This document shows positions 1 through 6,430 of a stretch of 6,430 nt of DNA, one piece after another. Within the stretch, counting starts at the first letter, position 1. Each line of letters opens with the position of its first letter. A program made the translations under genes and the position numbers. The notes under the pieces are model-generated. The model saw nothing but the letters and a program-made list of their open reading frames with translations, ran no database searches and was not told the DNA's origin. The DNA lies in the NCBI GenBank assembly GCA_937893735.1, contig CALBGD010000471.1, positions 1-6,430 of the forward strand. Reading direction: 5' to 3'. The DNA is from an uncultured Clostridia bacterium (GTDB lineage: Bacteria > Bacillota > Clostridia > Oscillospirales > Ruminococcaceae).

Positions 1-565
1 AAAGCGATGAATCCATGCTGCATTCCACATCGGCAAGCTGCTGACGTACGCTTTTAACATCGCCACACGGCTTTCCTTCAAGATAGTCTACACAGTTTCT
101 GATGTCCATTCTGCCCTCGCCGTCCGCTCTGATGTACGTTTCCATTCTCTCGGCTGTATAAAAATCGGACTCCGGGTGGTTGGCAATGGCAAGAATAGCA
201 CGTTCCGCGCCGACTTTCATGCTCGGTGCGATTTCATGAATGATTGCGTCAGACGCAAATTCTATCGCCCTGAGTGCCTTGGCCTTTGTTGTCCAGCGGC
301 TCTTGTCAATGCTCGTCATATCTATATTGTTGACTGCGTTCATGTAAGCAGAATAGTCGTTGTTGAACTTCTCCGGAGTGATACCCTGCTCGTCGGCGGC
401 AAGGCACCGTTCGCCTATCTGCTCCTGACTTTCCGGGGATTTGATTATCCCAAGAGATTTCCCTAGGGATACGACACTTTCAGCGACCCTGCATACTGCT
501 GAAACAGTGGTGCAGACGGCACATACTACGCTTACGACAGTTGATATAATAGCCAAAACACTCAT
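1..565 (-). CDS. Partial hypothetical protein with uncharged hydrophobic N-terminus (C-terminus beyond window)
   Basis: The reverse strand is open from an ATG at 565 to the left edge without a stop, giving 188 codons; the C-terminus lies outside the window. The start is supported by AAGGA at 574-578, 8 bases upstream, and by its position 19 bases after the stop of the ATPase gene. Residues 1-25 (MSVLAIISTVVSVVCAVCTT and on) carry no charge and are rich in Val, Ser, Thr and Cys, with Cys at 15, 18 and 25. There is no positive n-region, so it is not a classical signal peptide. With Arg26 and Lys36 after the segment, an N-out/C-in single-pass anchor or an amphipathic helix is more likely. The rest (about 45-188) is charged and mostly helical, with no catalytic motif I recognise. 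The stretch around 45-80 (GERCLAADEQGITPEKF) resembles, from memory, a recurring hypothetical-protein motif in Firmicutes, but I cannot name a family. Its function is unknown; the context suggests a partner of the upstream ATPase. Confidence 0.8.
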   Translation of the reverse strand, partial: MSVLAIISTVVSVVCAVCTTVSAVCRVAESVVSLGKSLGIIKSPESQEQIGERCLAADEQGITPEKFNNDYSAYMNAVNNIDMTSIDKSRWTTKAKALRAIEFASDAIIHEIAPSMKVGAERAILAIANHPESDFYTAERMETYIRADGEGRMDIRNCVDYLEGKPCGDVKSVRQQLADVECSMDSSL

Positions 566-573
566 TGTAATTT

Positions 574-578
574 TCCTT
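574..578 (-). promoter_or_regulatory. Ribosome binding site of the downstream partial gene
   Basis: AAGGA on the minus strand lies 8 bases before the ATG at 565, inside the 19-base gap after the ATPase stop. It fixes the start of a gene that has no stop within the window. Confidence 0.7.
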
Positions 579-584
579 TCCCAA

Positions 585-3557
585 TCATATTATTAGTTTC
601 AGTTTCTCTACAAGGCCGGCAATAGGTCCGTTATCCTGCATGTGGTTCTCAAAAAAACGTGTGAAGAATTCAGGCATTTCACAGAGAGTGCTCTGTATTA
701 TGGAAAAATCCTTCATCATTGCACCATTACGAATCATTACTCGCCAGACATATTCAGTCCACACCCTTTCCTGGCTCAGCCCGGACTCTTCGGAAACTTT
801 TTTCAGGACCTCCTCCGTGGTTCTGATCATGTCACGAAACATTTCCGAACACGCGGAGTCCTCATTCGGCGCCAGTTTGATTATCTTTTCTACACAGCCA
901 CCCATCTCATCATTGTATCTGTCCAGGATATATCGCTGCTCCGCGCTGATCCTGTTGAAGTAACAGGAATCCGCAATCAGAGCGTCATTCTGTTTCCGCA
1001 TTCTTTTAAACAGATTGGAAAGTTCCTGGTCTGACACTTCAGCCGATGTGTCTGTGCAGCTTTCAATTCTGATATGAACTGGTCTGTCCACATTATCGGA
1101 GAACATTATGACTTCACCGGGTCTTAACGATGACAGATACATCTGCTGCTTCTCATCCATCATCATTGCATCACCGGTGGATTTCTTGTCATCTGCCGCA
1201 AAAAGCCGGTGGATCAGCTTGGTGTTCGTATTTTTCAACACGTCGGGGGCCAGCTTATTCGGTATCTGATCCGCAATTACCAGCGCTTCGCCATATTTAC
1301 GCACCTCCGCCAGTAAATCCGTGAAACTGTCTACAGCCGCGCGTTTCGCCATGCTGTCGCTTCCGTCCGTTCTTGCCAGAAGCCTGTGAGCCTCTTCCAC
1401 AAGCGTGATATGCCTGAATCCCGGATCCCGGTGATGCCGTATCTTCAGGCATTCGGAAAGCCTTGACATTATGAGTCCCATAACGAACGACTTGTCATTG
1501 CCGGAGCGCAGCTCCTCAAGTTCAAATACGACTTTCCTGTCCAGCAGCGCTCCGAAATCGACAGATTTCCGGCAATTGAGCATACAGCCCTTGGATCCCT
1601 CTGTCAGATTACAGATACGACCGTTCAGCGAGCCTATATAGTCCGCCTGCATAGTCGGCCCGAAATTCATCTCCTTGACGACTTCGCTTATCGCCTGCTT
1701 CATATCCTCAAGTATCGGGAAGTAACGCCCATCCTCCGTGAACGGATCGTCCGTGTACTTATTCCTACCGGACGACACTGACCAGCCGTATTTCTCATAG
1801 CAGCGATATATAGAGGTTTCCAGCACCTGTGGCAGTGCTGCTTCCATAGGAAATGCGGAAGTAAAGCTTGCTGATAGCATATCTACATGCGCCGTAAAAT
1901 TTTCGCCGGGCATCAGCTCAAACGGATTCAGTCTGAATGGGGAATTTCTCTCATTTCCCAGTGTGTATATCTCAAGATTGCTTCCGAAAGCTGTTCTGAT
2001 CAAAGAGCGGTATTCCGTCTTAGCCGGCTCGATAACAAGAAACGGCAGCCCGGATCCAACAAGCAACTTCTGACAGGTCGTGGTCTTACCACTTCCCGTG
2101 ACGCCCGCCACCAGGACATGACGCGTAAGATTCTTCTGCGGCAATCCAACTTTTCTGCCATCCATGACATTTCCGTTTACTATAAGCGGCCCCAGAATAA
2201 GGTCGTTCCCTGAAACATCAGAATTCATGCCGAAAGTTGCGTCTGGCTTCACTGGCAGCCCTGTGACCTCCTTTTCGGGAATTCCGGCTATCTGCGCCAG
2301 TTCACCAGCGGTAAGCAGTGTGGAAGTTCCACACATATCTTCCGTTTGCTTATGTCCGAATATGAGCTGATTGGGATCCTTGGACCTGATCATGATACGA
2401 TCTTCCAGCAAAGAACCTGCAACAGATTTCTGCTGCTCATCAGGAAGTGACGAAATATCTACCCGATGAAGCGGATTCAGTTCCTCTTCGCTGCCGCCAA
2501 ACACTCCGCAGAAAAGCGACTGCACTCTCTCCAGATCGCTGCCGTTGTCTGACATAAGCACGACATCAGTCCTGAACATTCCGCTGCTGATACCACTGCG
2601 CAACCTTTTGAACAGGACGTTTTCCATATAGCTCATAAGCTCTGCATTCATCTTGTTCGAATGTTCATAAGTTACTGTCACGCCTTGCGTCGAACTGCTT
2701 GTTTCGGTATCGTTCTTACTTTGCTGTTCAGTATGTGTATCGCTTTTGTTCCAGTCTTCATGTCCGGATTGATTGTCCTGGTGATTTTTATCATTACTTG
2801 TTATCGTTTCGCCTGAGGAATGACCGCCGCTATTTCCGTTGGTATGTGCATCGGACTTGCTTTCCCCATCAGAATGGCTGTTTGATGTCTGAATATTCAC
2901 AGCTTCCTGACTGCTGTTCTTGGAATGAAAGCAGAAGCCGTTATACAACTCGCACAAGGCCTCATATACAGCAAGTATATTCTCAGACGACACTGGGTTT
3001 GCCGTTATCACCATACGCCAGTTCATGCCCTGGCAACTGTTAATGAAGCAGTCTAACCCGCCAGGACGTCTTTCCGCGTCATTCTCGCTGATATCTGGAA
3101 CATGCGGTACTCCCGTAACCACGGCGAATCGCTGATACTTTTTCATGCTGTCTTTAAGCGAGACAGCATCGACAGGTTCTAGAGTGCTGCCGGGTATATT
3201 GCCAAGAAATGAATTACTCAGTATATCACCGTAGTTCCATGCATTTGAAAACTTTGCAGATCTGTTCCCGGGATTTTTTCCTACGCCGATATCTATCGTG
3301 ACTCCGCATGGGGTCCCGGTCAGGACATAAACGTAATTGTACGCTGTATCACGCATTGAAGATATCACGTTCTTCATCTTGTCAGCAAAGCTTCCGAAGC
3401 TGTTTTCCCTTACACTCTTAACTCTGAAAAAACGCAGATCATCAGCTGAAATGGAAGTGCCGTTGACTATGTAATCGGTCTCCGAAAGATTCCAGACAAG
3501 ATTGCGCACTCTGCCAAAACGCTTGTCAGACGTCAACTCAGGCTTTTTTATTTCCAT
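585..3557 (-). CDS. HerA/DUF87-class P-loop ATPase with long N-terminal region and Ser/Asn/His-rich linker
   Basis: A 990-residue protein of the HerA/FtsK superfamily, whose members form hexameric rings that translocate DNA or remodel partners using ATP. Numbering is from ATG 3557. Residues 1-210 are an alpha/beta region of unknown role. Residues 212-301 are a low-complexity linker. Residues 302-470 lead into the motor. Walker A is at 485-492 (GVTGSGKT), followed by FLVIEPAKTEYR from 506, typical of this DUF87 group. Walker B with catalytic acidic residues is ITLVEEAH at 717-724. EVRKYGEALVIADQ begins at 751, and NTNTKLIHRL at 776-785 fits the conserved C-terminal motor motif, with Arg784 a possible arginine finger. 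Residues ~843-990 are a helical tail. The frame extends upstream to a TTG at 3608, but ATG 3557 has GGAGG ten bases before it and overlaps the previous gene by only 20 bases, suggesting translational coupling. All ATPase motifs look intact. VirB4/TraC-type conjugation ATPases are a less likely alternative. The class is secure; the substrate and process are unknown. Confidence 0.9.
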   Translation of the reverse strand: MEIKKPELTSDKRFGRVRNLVWNLSETDYIVNGTSISADDLRFFRVKSVRENSFGSFADKMKNVISSMRDTAYNYVYVLTGTPCGVTIDIGVGKNPGNRSAKFSNAWNYGDILSNSFLGNIPGSTLEPVDAVSLKDSMKKYQRFAVVTGVPHVPDISENDAERRPGGLDCFINSCQGMNWRMVITANPVSSENILAVYEALCELYNGFCFHSKNSSQEAVNIQTSNSHSDGESKSDAHTNGNSGGHSSGETITSNDKNHQDNQSGHEDWNKSDTHTEQQSKNDTETSSSTQGVTVTYEHSNKMNAELMSYMENVLFKRLRSGISSGMFRTDVVLMSDNGSDLERVQSLFCGVFGGSEEELNPLHRVDISSLPDEQQKSVAGSLLEDRIMIRSKDPNQLIFGHKQTEDMCGTSTLLTAGELAQIAGIPEKEVTGLPVKPDATFGMNSDVSGNDLILGPLIVNGNVMDGRKVGLPQKNLTRHVLVAGVTGSGKTTTCQKLLVGSGLPFLVIEPAKTEYRSLIRTAFGSNLEIYTLGNERNSPFRLNPFELMPGENFTAHVDMLSASFTSAFPMEAALPQVLETSIYRCYEKYGWSVSSGRNKYTDDPFTEDGRYFPILEDMKQAISEVVKEMNFGPTMQADYIGSLNGRICNLTEGSKGCMLNCRKSVDFGALLDRKVVFELEELRSGNDKSFVMGLIMSRLSECLKIRHHRDPGFRHITLVEEAHRLLARTDGSDSMAKRAAVDSFTDLLAEVRKYGEALVIADQIPNKLAPDVLKNTNTKLIHRLFAADDKKSTGDAMMMDEKQQMYLSSLRPGEVIMFSDNVDRPVHIRIESCTDTSAEVSDQELSNLFKRMRKQNDALIADSCYFNRISAEQRYILDRYNDEMGGCVEKIIKLAPNEDSACSEMFRDMIRTTEEVLKKVSEESGLSQERVWTEYVWRVMIRNGAMMKDFSIIQSTLCEMPEFFTRFFENHMQDNGPIAGLVEKLKLII
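2655..2924 (-). other. Low-complexity Ser/Asn/Asp/His-rich linker inside the HerA-like ATPase
   Basis: This region encodes residues ~212-301 of the ATPase, about 90 residues dominated by Ser, Asn, Asp, Gly, His, Thr, Gln, Glu and Lys with almost no hydrophobic residues. The motif KSD-x-HT occurs twice (KSDAHT and KSDTHT, about 36 residues apart). It separates the N-terminal region from the motor half and is most likely a disordered tether. From memory, other large DUF87 ATPases carry Ser/His/Thr/Gly-rich linkers at a similar position, so it appears to be a family trait with a fast-evolving sequence. Confidence 0.8.
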
Positions 3558-4521
3558 CCATCCACTTCCTCCACACTGCCGGCAGGTTGTTCGCCATTGC
3601 CAGGTCAAATAATTTCTTTACTTTTTCCGGGGCGCTGAGCATATCGGATACCGCCAGATATGTCAGAAGATAATTGCGGCGTTCCCTGACTCCGAAATCT
3701 TTCAGTTTCTGGTCAGTTTTACTGATATCCCTCATCATACTCTGGAGCAGCTTGTAAAATTCCGAATCGCCTATCTTCTTTGTAAAGTCATCGGCAATTC
3801 GCCTGCCATTTCTGTACGCTTTCCAGTCCGATTCCGGGATCTGCGCCAGCGTCATCGCCTTGCACAATGTAATGATCAGCTCAAACTGGGAATGCTCCCT
3901 CGGCTCGTTCATCAGTGTATAGAGCATATCCAGATGGTTGTCTTTCGTGTTCACCCATTTGCTTACAACCCCCAAAATTATGTCATGCTCCTTGCTCTCT
4001 TCCTTTGTCAGTACGACCGGTTTATTATGTTCTATCGGCTCGGTCTCTGCCACAGATCTGAAGCAACCGTTGATATCTATCACCGAATCCGGCGCCCTCG
4101 CGTCATCAAGCCGCCGTATATTCAGAGAGCTGCTGGAATATGTTTCTGCCGCATACCGCACGCCACAAATCTCAAACACTCCGCTGGTTCTGGCATTTGT
4201 TTTGAGGAAATTCACTACCCATGAGCTGAAAGCATCCTTACCGGCAGTAAGCGATATTGCTGCACAGGCGTCATGCACCAGCTTTTCGGAAACAGCGACC
4301 GCGATATCAGGTCTGTCAAAATAAATGACAGACACCTCCACCATATCGAATTGCAGCAGCCTTAACGTATTCTTCAGACCATTGATATAGATTTCAACAG
4401 CTGAAACATCATTTATTCTGAGGATGTCTTCCTCCTTGATACGGCAAAGCCGCCACTTACTGCCATCAAGATAATATGTTATGACCTCAGGATAGTGAAG
4501 CACTATTCTAACCTTTTTCAT
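3538..4521 (-). CDS. Hypothetical protein, 327 residues, unknown family
   Basis: I do not recognise this protein. The frame extends upstream to an ATG at 4635, but that start would overlap the preceding gene by 77 bases and has no ribosome binding site. ATG 4521, with AAGGA 8 bases upstream and 37 bases after the preceding stop, is preferred and yields 327 residues. Residues 1-75 read as alternating beta strands and short helices (MKKVRIVLHYPEV, VEVSVIYFDRPDI). Residues 76-155 are mixed, with a Ser run near 129-132. After a charged connector at ~160-180, residues 180-327 are almost entirely helical and rich in Lys, Asp and Leu. There is no signal peptide, membrane segment, Walker motif, nuclease motif or Cys cluster, so it is probably cytoplasmic. 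Its 3' end overlaps the ATPase gene by 20 bases, implying coupled translation and probable physical or functional partnership. An adaptor or regulatory subunit is a guess. It shows no motifs I would expect of NurA, the usual HerA nuclease partner. Confidence 0.85.
   Translation of the reverse strand: MKKVRIVLHYPEVITYYLDGSKWRLCRIKEEDILRINDVSAVEIYINGLKNTLRLLQFDMVEVSVIYFDRPDIAVAVSEKLVHDACAAISLTAGKDAFSSWVVNFLKTNARTSGVFEICGVRYAAETYSSSSLNIRRLDDARAPDSVIDINGCFRSVAETEPIEHNKPVVLTKEESKEHDIILGVVSKWVNTKDNHLDMLYTLMNEPREHSQFELIITLCKAMTLAQIPESDWKAYRNGRRIADDFTKKIGDSEFYKLLQSMMRDISKTDQKLKDFGVRERRNYLLTYLAVSDMLSAPEKVKKLFDLAMANNLPAVWRKWMDGNKKA
3568..3572 (-). promoter_or_regulatory. Ribosome binding site that decides the ATPase start
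   Basis: GGAGG on the minus strand lies ten bases before ATG 3557, within the last codons of the preceding gene. The competing upstream start is a TTG at 3608 with no comparable purine-rich site, so the ATG is preferred. Confidence 0.7.
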
Positions 4522-4529
4522 GCTGACGT

Positions 4530-4534
4530 TCCTT
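4530..4534 (-). promoter_or_regulatory. Ribosome binding site that decides the start of the 327-residue protein
   Basis: AAGGA on the minus strand lies 8 bases before ATG 4521 in the 37-base intergenic gap. The alternative ATG at 4635 is preceded by a pyrimidine-containing stretch without a Shine-Dalgarno match. Confidence 0.7.
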
Positions 4535-4539
4535 TCTAA

Positions 4540-4549
4540 AAACCGGTTT
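4540..4549. repeat. 10-bp perfect palindrome in the intergenic gap
   Basis: The sequence aaaccggttt is a perfect inverted repeat with no loop. It lies between the stop at 4559 and the ribosome binding site at 4530-4534. It could be a small operator-like site or chance. It is too short and lacks a T-run, so it is not a terminator. Confidence 0.3.
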
Positions 4550-4558
4550 CTGGTGGAT

Positions 4559-6430
4559 TTAATTTTCCGCGTTATAATCCAGTATTCTGATGGAATCCGC
4601 GCCAAGCTCACCGGTAAGGTAGACCGTAAGCGCATAACACAGACCAGACATATATTTCAGGGCGGGCGGAGGTGATACCTGGAGCTTTACCCTCGAACGG
4701 CTCTTGAACTCCTGAAGCAAACTCTTGGGCTCGCTGTTCTTGAAATTTACCATACCACAGTCGGCCATCTTACCATCTATAAGCTTTATCTGCTCAGCAA
4801 GACGGACAGCTTCCTCACTTCCGGTATGAAGGTCATTAAACTCTCCCTTTCTCAGAGTACGGAGCCGCAATATCGCCAGAAGCATTTCAAAAGTATCACG
4901 CATTTCAAGGAGCTCGCTGTAATTTGCAAAAATCACACCGGATTTCTCATGCGTTGGATCAAAGCGCATAACATTTACCTTTCCGCGTATCAGCTGGAGG
5001 AATTCTGCAATCACTTCCGGATATCTGTCATATGTGAAAGTCAGGGTGTCGGGATTTGTCCAGAACATCACGCTCATGGAGCGCATAAGGCTGAATTTTT
5101 CTCCCGGATTGATGCTTTTGAAGAAATCAATATAGTGATCCCATATCTCCTCCGTTGTTTCAAACATAAGATAATTCTGGAACACAAAGGCACATCTCTT
5201 ATTATCGCCCTTTATGCTGTCAAAGTCAAACCAGGCAAAGCGTTCGTCGAAATCCGACTTATACTGGCTTGCCACCAGTGCTAATGTACATTCCGCGAAC
5301 TGTCTGATATCCGCGATGACGTCATTTAATTTTTCCGGTACTTCTGATTTGTCTATCAAATCCATGTACTTATCCGAAAGATTACTCAAGAATTCCCCTA
5401 CAACGTCACATATCTCATCGGTATCGTTCTTTTTCGCATAGATACTCATATCGCGCACATTATGGGATAGCAGCATCATACTTTTTTTCAGCCTTAACGG
5501 ATCAAATTGCTGAATGTTCCGCTCCAGCTTCCAAAGAAATGTCTGCACATACGACATCGACTTTCGACATTGCTCACAGATATCCTCTCGTATTTTCATT
5601 TCGGGAACAGCTATTTCGGCATCGTCCTTATATGTGTATGTCATGTTTTCCCACACTGCGTATATTTCCCGGAAAGGCGCGTTTCGGTCGTCCGGTCGGA
5701 GTATCAGTTCATATGTGTCTTCTGTGCCGTAACGATATATGATCTCCATATGAACCACCATATCGTCGGAAAGCGGAAACGACGGATCGCTGATTCGACC
5801 TACGAAACGGCTAGTTCGCCCGACATCATTTTTGATCAGTGGGAACACATAATCCTTTTTGCCTGCCGGAAGCACCATAGGCTCCTTTACGACGATTCTG
5901 TACTCCGCCACTGCTGCGTCAACTGACTGATTGTCAATAAGAGTAAGGAGGGAGTATCTTCCGCCGGCAGGAAGCATGAAACGAAGCTCCGGAAGATGCT
6001 CCTTCCAGGTGTCCTGCCCCCTTTTCCAGCGCTCGCAGAGCATTTCTGCACCTGCCAGAATGTCAGAGCTTCCTGCAACCGTCACACCGGGGAACTGGGA
6101 AATCTGCTCCGCCAGCACAAGGACATCGCAAATCACCACGCATTTTCTGCCAGCAACACGTTTGTCCTCCAAAACATCTGCAACGACTGCCATGTACCTT
6201 TCCGCTACCTTGTCAACAAGCTCTCCATCATAGAACAAATTCAGAAAACGGATTTCCTGATCGGCTGATATCAGTATTCTGGCGTCATTTTGATCATCTT
6301 GGTCGTGCGACATCAGAAATCCATGAACTATGCCGGAATGCAGGATTCTCTGAATGACTTCATCAGAAAGTTCGGGCACGGAGTATTTTTCCACGAACAG
6401 CCTCAGATAATCTTCTGCCATTCTGTCAGC
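4559..6430 (-). CDS. Probable C-terminal part of a divergent Hsp70-like (actin-fold) protein; 5' end possibly beyond window
   Basis: Numbered from ATG 6421, the protein is 620 residues. The frame remains open through the last visible codons (Ala-Asp-Arg) to the right edge, and no ribosome binding site is seen in the nine bases before that ATG, so the true start may lie outside. Residues 64-135 follow the pattern that ends an Hsp70/actin-type nucleotide-binding domain: a long helix (GELVDKVAERYMAVVADVLE), a hydrophobic strand (KCVVICDVLVL), then FPGVTVAGSSDILAGAEML, where the family has 'P-x-x-x-v-A-x-GAa'. The Gly-Gly of the adenosine motif is not present, so nucleotide binding may be altered or lost. 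Residues ~145-245 are beta-rich (YVFPLIKND, VGRISDPSFPL, YRYGTEDTYELILRP), resembling, from memory, the post-NBD segment of large Firmicute Hsp70-family proteins. Residues ~270-620 are mainly helical. No signal peptide or membrane segment is seen. It is the first visible gene of the run, 37 bases before the next start. The coding call is firm; the Hsp70 assignment is moderate. Confidence 0.75.
   Translation of the reverse strand, partial: ADRMAEDYLRLFVEKYSVPELSDEVIQRILHSGIVHGFLMSHDQDDQNDARILISADQEIRFLNLFYDGELVDKVAERYMAVVADVLEDKRVAGRKCVVICDVLVLAEQISQFPGVTVAGSSDILAGAEMLCERWKRGQDTWKEHLPELRFMLPAGGRYSLLTLIDNQSVDAAVAEYRIVVKEPMVLPAGKKDYVFPLIKNDVGRTSRFVGRISDPSFPLSDDMVVHMEIIYRYGTEDTYELILRPDDRNAPFREIYAVWENMTYTYKDDAEIAVPEMKIREDICEQCRKSMSYVQTFLWKLERNIQQFDPLRLKKSMMLLSHNVRDMSIYAKKNDTDEICDVVGEFLSNLSDKYMDLIDKSEVPEKLNDVIADIRQFAECTLALVASQYKSDFDERFAWFDFDSIKGDNKRCAFVFQNYLMFETTEEIWDHYIDFFKSINPGEKFSLMRSMSVMFWTNPDTLTFTYDRYPEVIAEFLQLIRGKVNVMRFDPTHEKSGVIFANYSELLEMRDTFEMLLAILRLRTLRKGEFNDLHTGSEEAVRLAEQIKLIDGKMADCGMVNFKNSEPKSLLQEFKSRSRVKLQVSPPPALKYMSGLCYALTVYLTGELGADSIRILDYNAEN

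Noticed and set aside
566..584. Possible terminator between the ATPase gene and the partial last gene
   Set aside because: The 19-base gap has no inverted repeat or T-run on the coding strand, and it carries the ribosome binding site of the next gene, so transcription most likely continues.
585..3557. Reading the ATPase as a conjugative VirB4/TraC or TraD coupling protein
   Set aside because: The VEEAH Walker B, the IEPAKTEYR segment and the NTNTKLIHRL motif fit the HerA/DUF87 group better, and no relaxase, mating-pair or other transfer gene is visible in the window.
3558..3608. A CRQCGGSG motif, like a DnaJ zinc-finger repeat, at the N-terminus of the longest ATPase frame
   Set aside because: It lies only in the extension from a TTG codon at 3608, inside the preceding gene. 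The ATG at 3557 has a far better ribosome binding site, and a single CxxC motif is not a zinc domain.
4522..4635. A 38-residue N-terminal extension of the 327-residue protein from ATG 4635
   Set aside because: It would overlap the preceding gene by 77 bases, has no ribosome binding site, and encodes a basic, unstructured-looking leader unlike the rest of the protein.
176..6268. Plus-strand open frames of 64-152 codons, such as 4826-5284, 5507-5926 and 642-1034
   Set aside because: All lie opposite the long minus-strand genes, overlap one another in different frames, and show no recognisable domains or supporting gene order. They are shadows of the real genes.

Overview
The window is a solid block of coding sequence on the minus strand. 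It reads right to left as four consecutive genes with spacings of +37, -20 and +19 bases, as in one operon. Purine-rich AAGGA or GGAGG ribosome binding sites stand before the three starts that can be judged. These sites, the mid-range base composition, frequent ATA and AGA/AGG codons, and the resemblance of the proteins to Clostridia-type proteins suggest a Gram-positive Firmicute, perhaps a gut or rumen Clostridium relative. That assignment is inference. No rRNA, tRNA, CRISPR array, insertion sequence, clear promoter or terminator was seen, and no gene-free stretch exceeds about 40 bases.

Layout, in order of transcription. (1) 4559-6421 or beyond: a 620-residue or longer protein whose reading frame is still open at the right edge. 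Its first ~130 residues look like the end of an Hsp70/actin-type nucleotide-binding domain. A beta-rich segment and a long helical region follow, so this is probably the C-terminal part of a divergent Hsp70-like protein. (2) 3538-4521: a 327-residue protein I do not recognise. (3) 585-3557: a 990-residue HerA/DUF87-class P-loop ATPase with clear Walker A and Walker B motifs. A long Ser/Asn/Asp/His-rich linker separates its N-terminal region from the motor. (4) 1-565: the first 188 residues of a protein that runs off the left edge. It has an uncharged, Val/Cys/Ser/Thr-rich N-terminus followed by a soluble helical part.

The likely picture is a multi-component NTP-dependent machine. A divergent Hsp70-like protein and a hexameric HerA-type motor are made together with an unknown adaptor and a small, possibly membrane-anchored partner. 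The usual HerA partners (NurA nuclease, SIR2 or other recognisable effector nucleases) are not visible here. The process served (defence, DNA handling, envelope or surface function) cannot be settled from this window.
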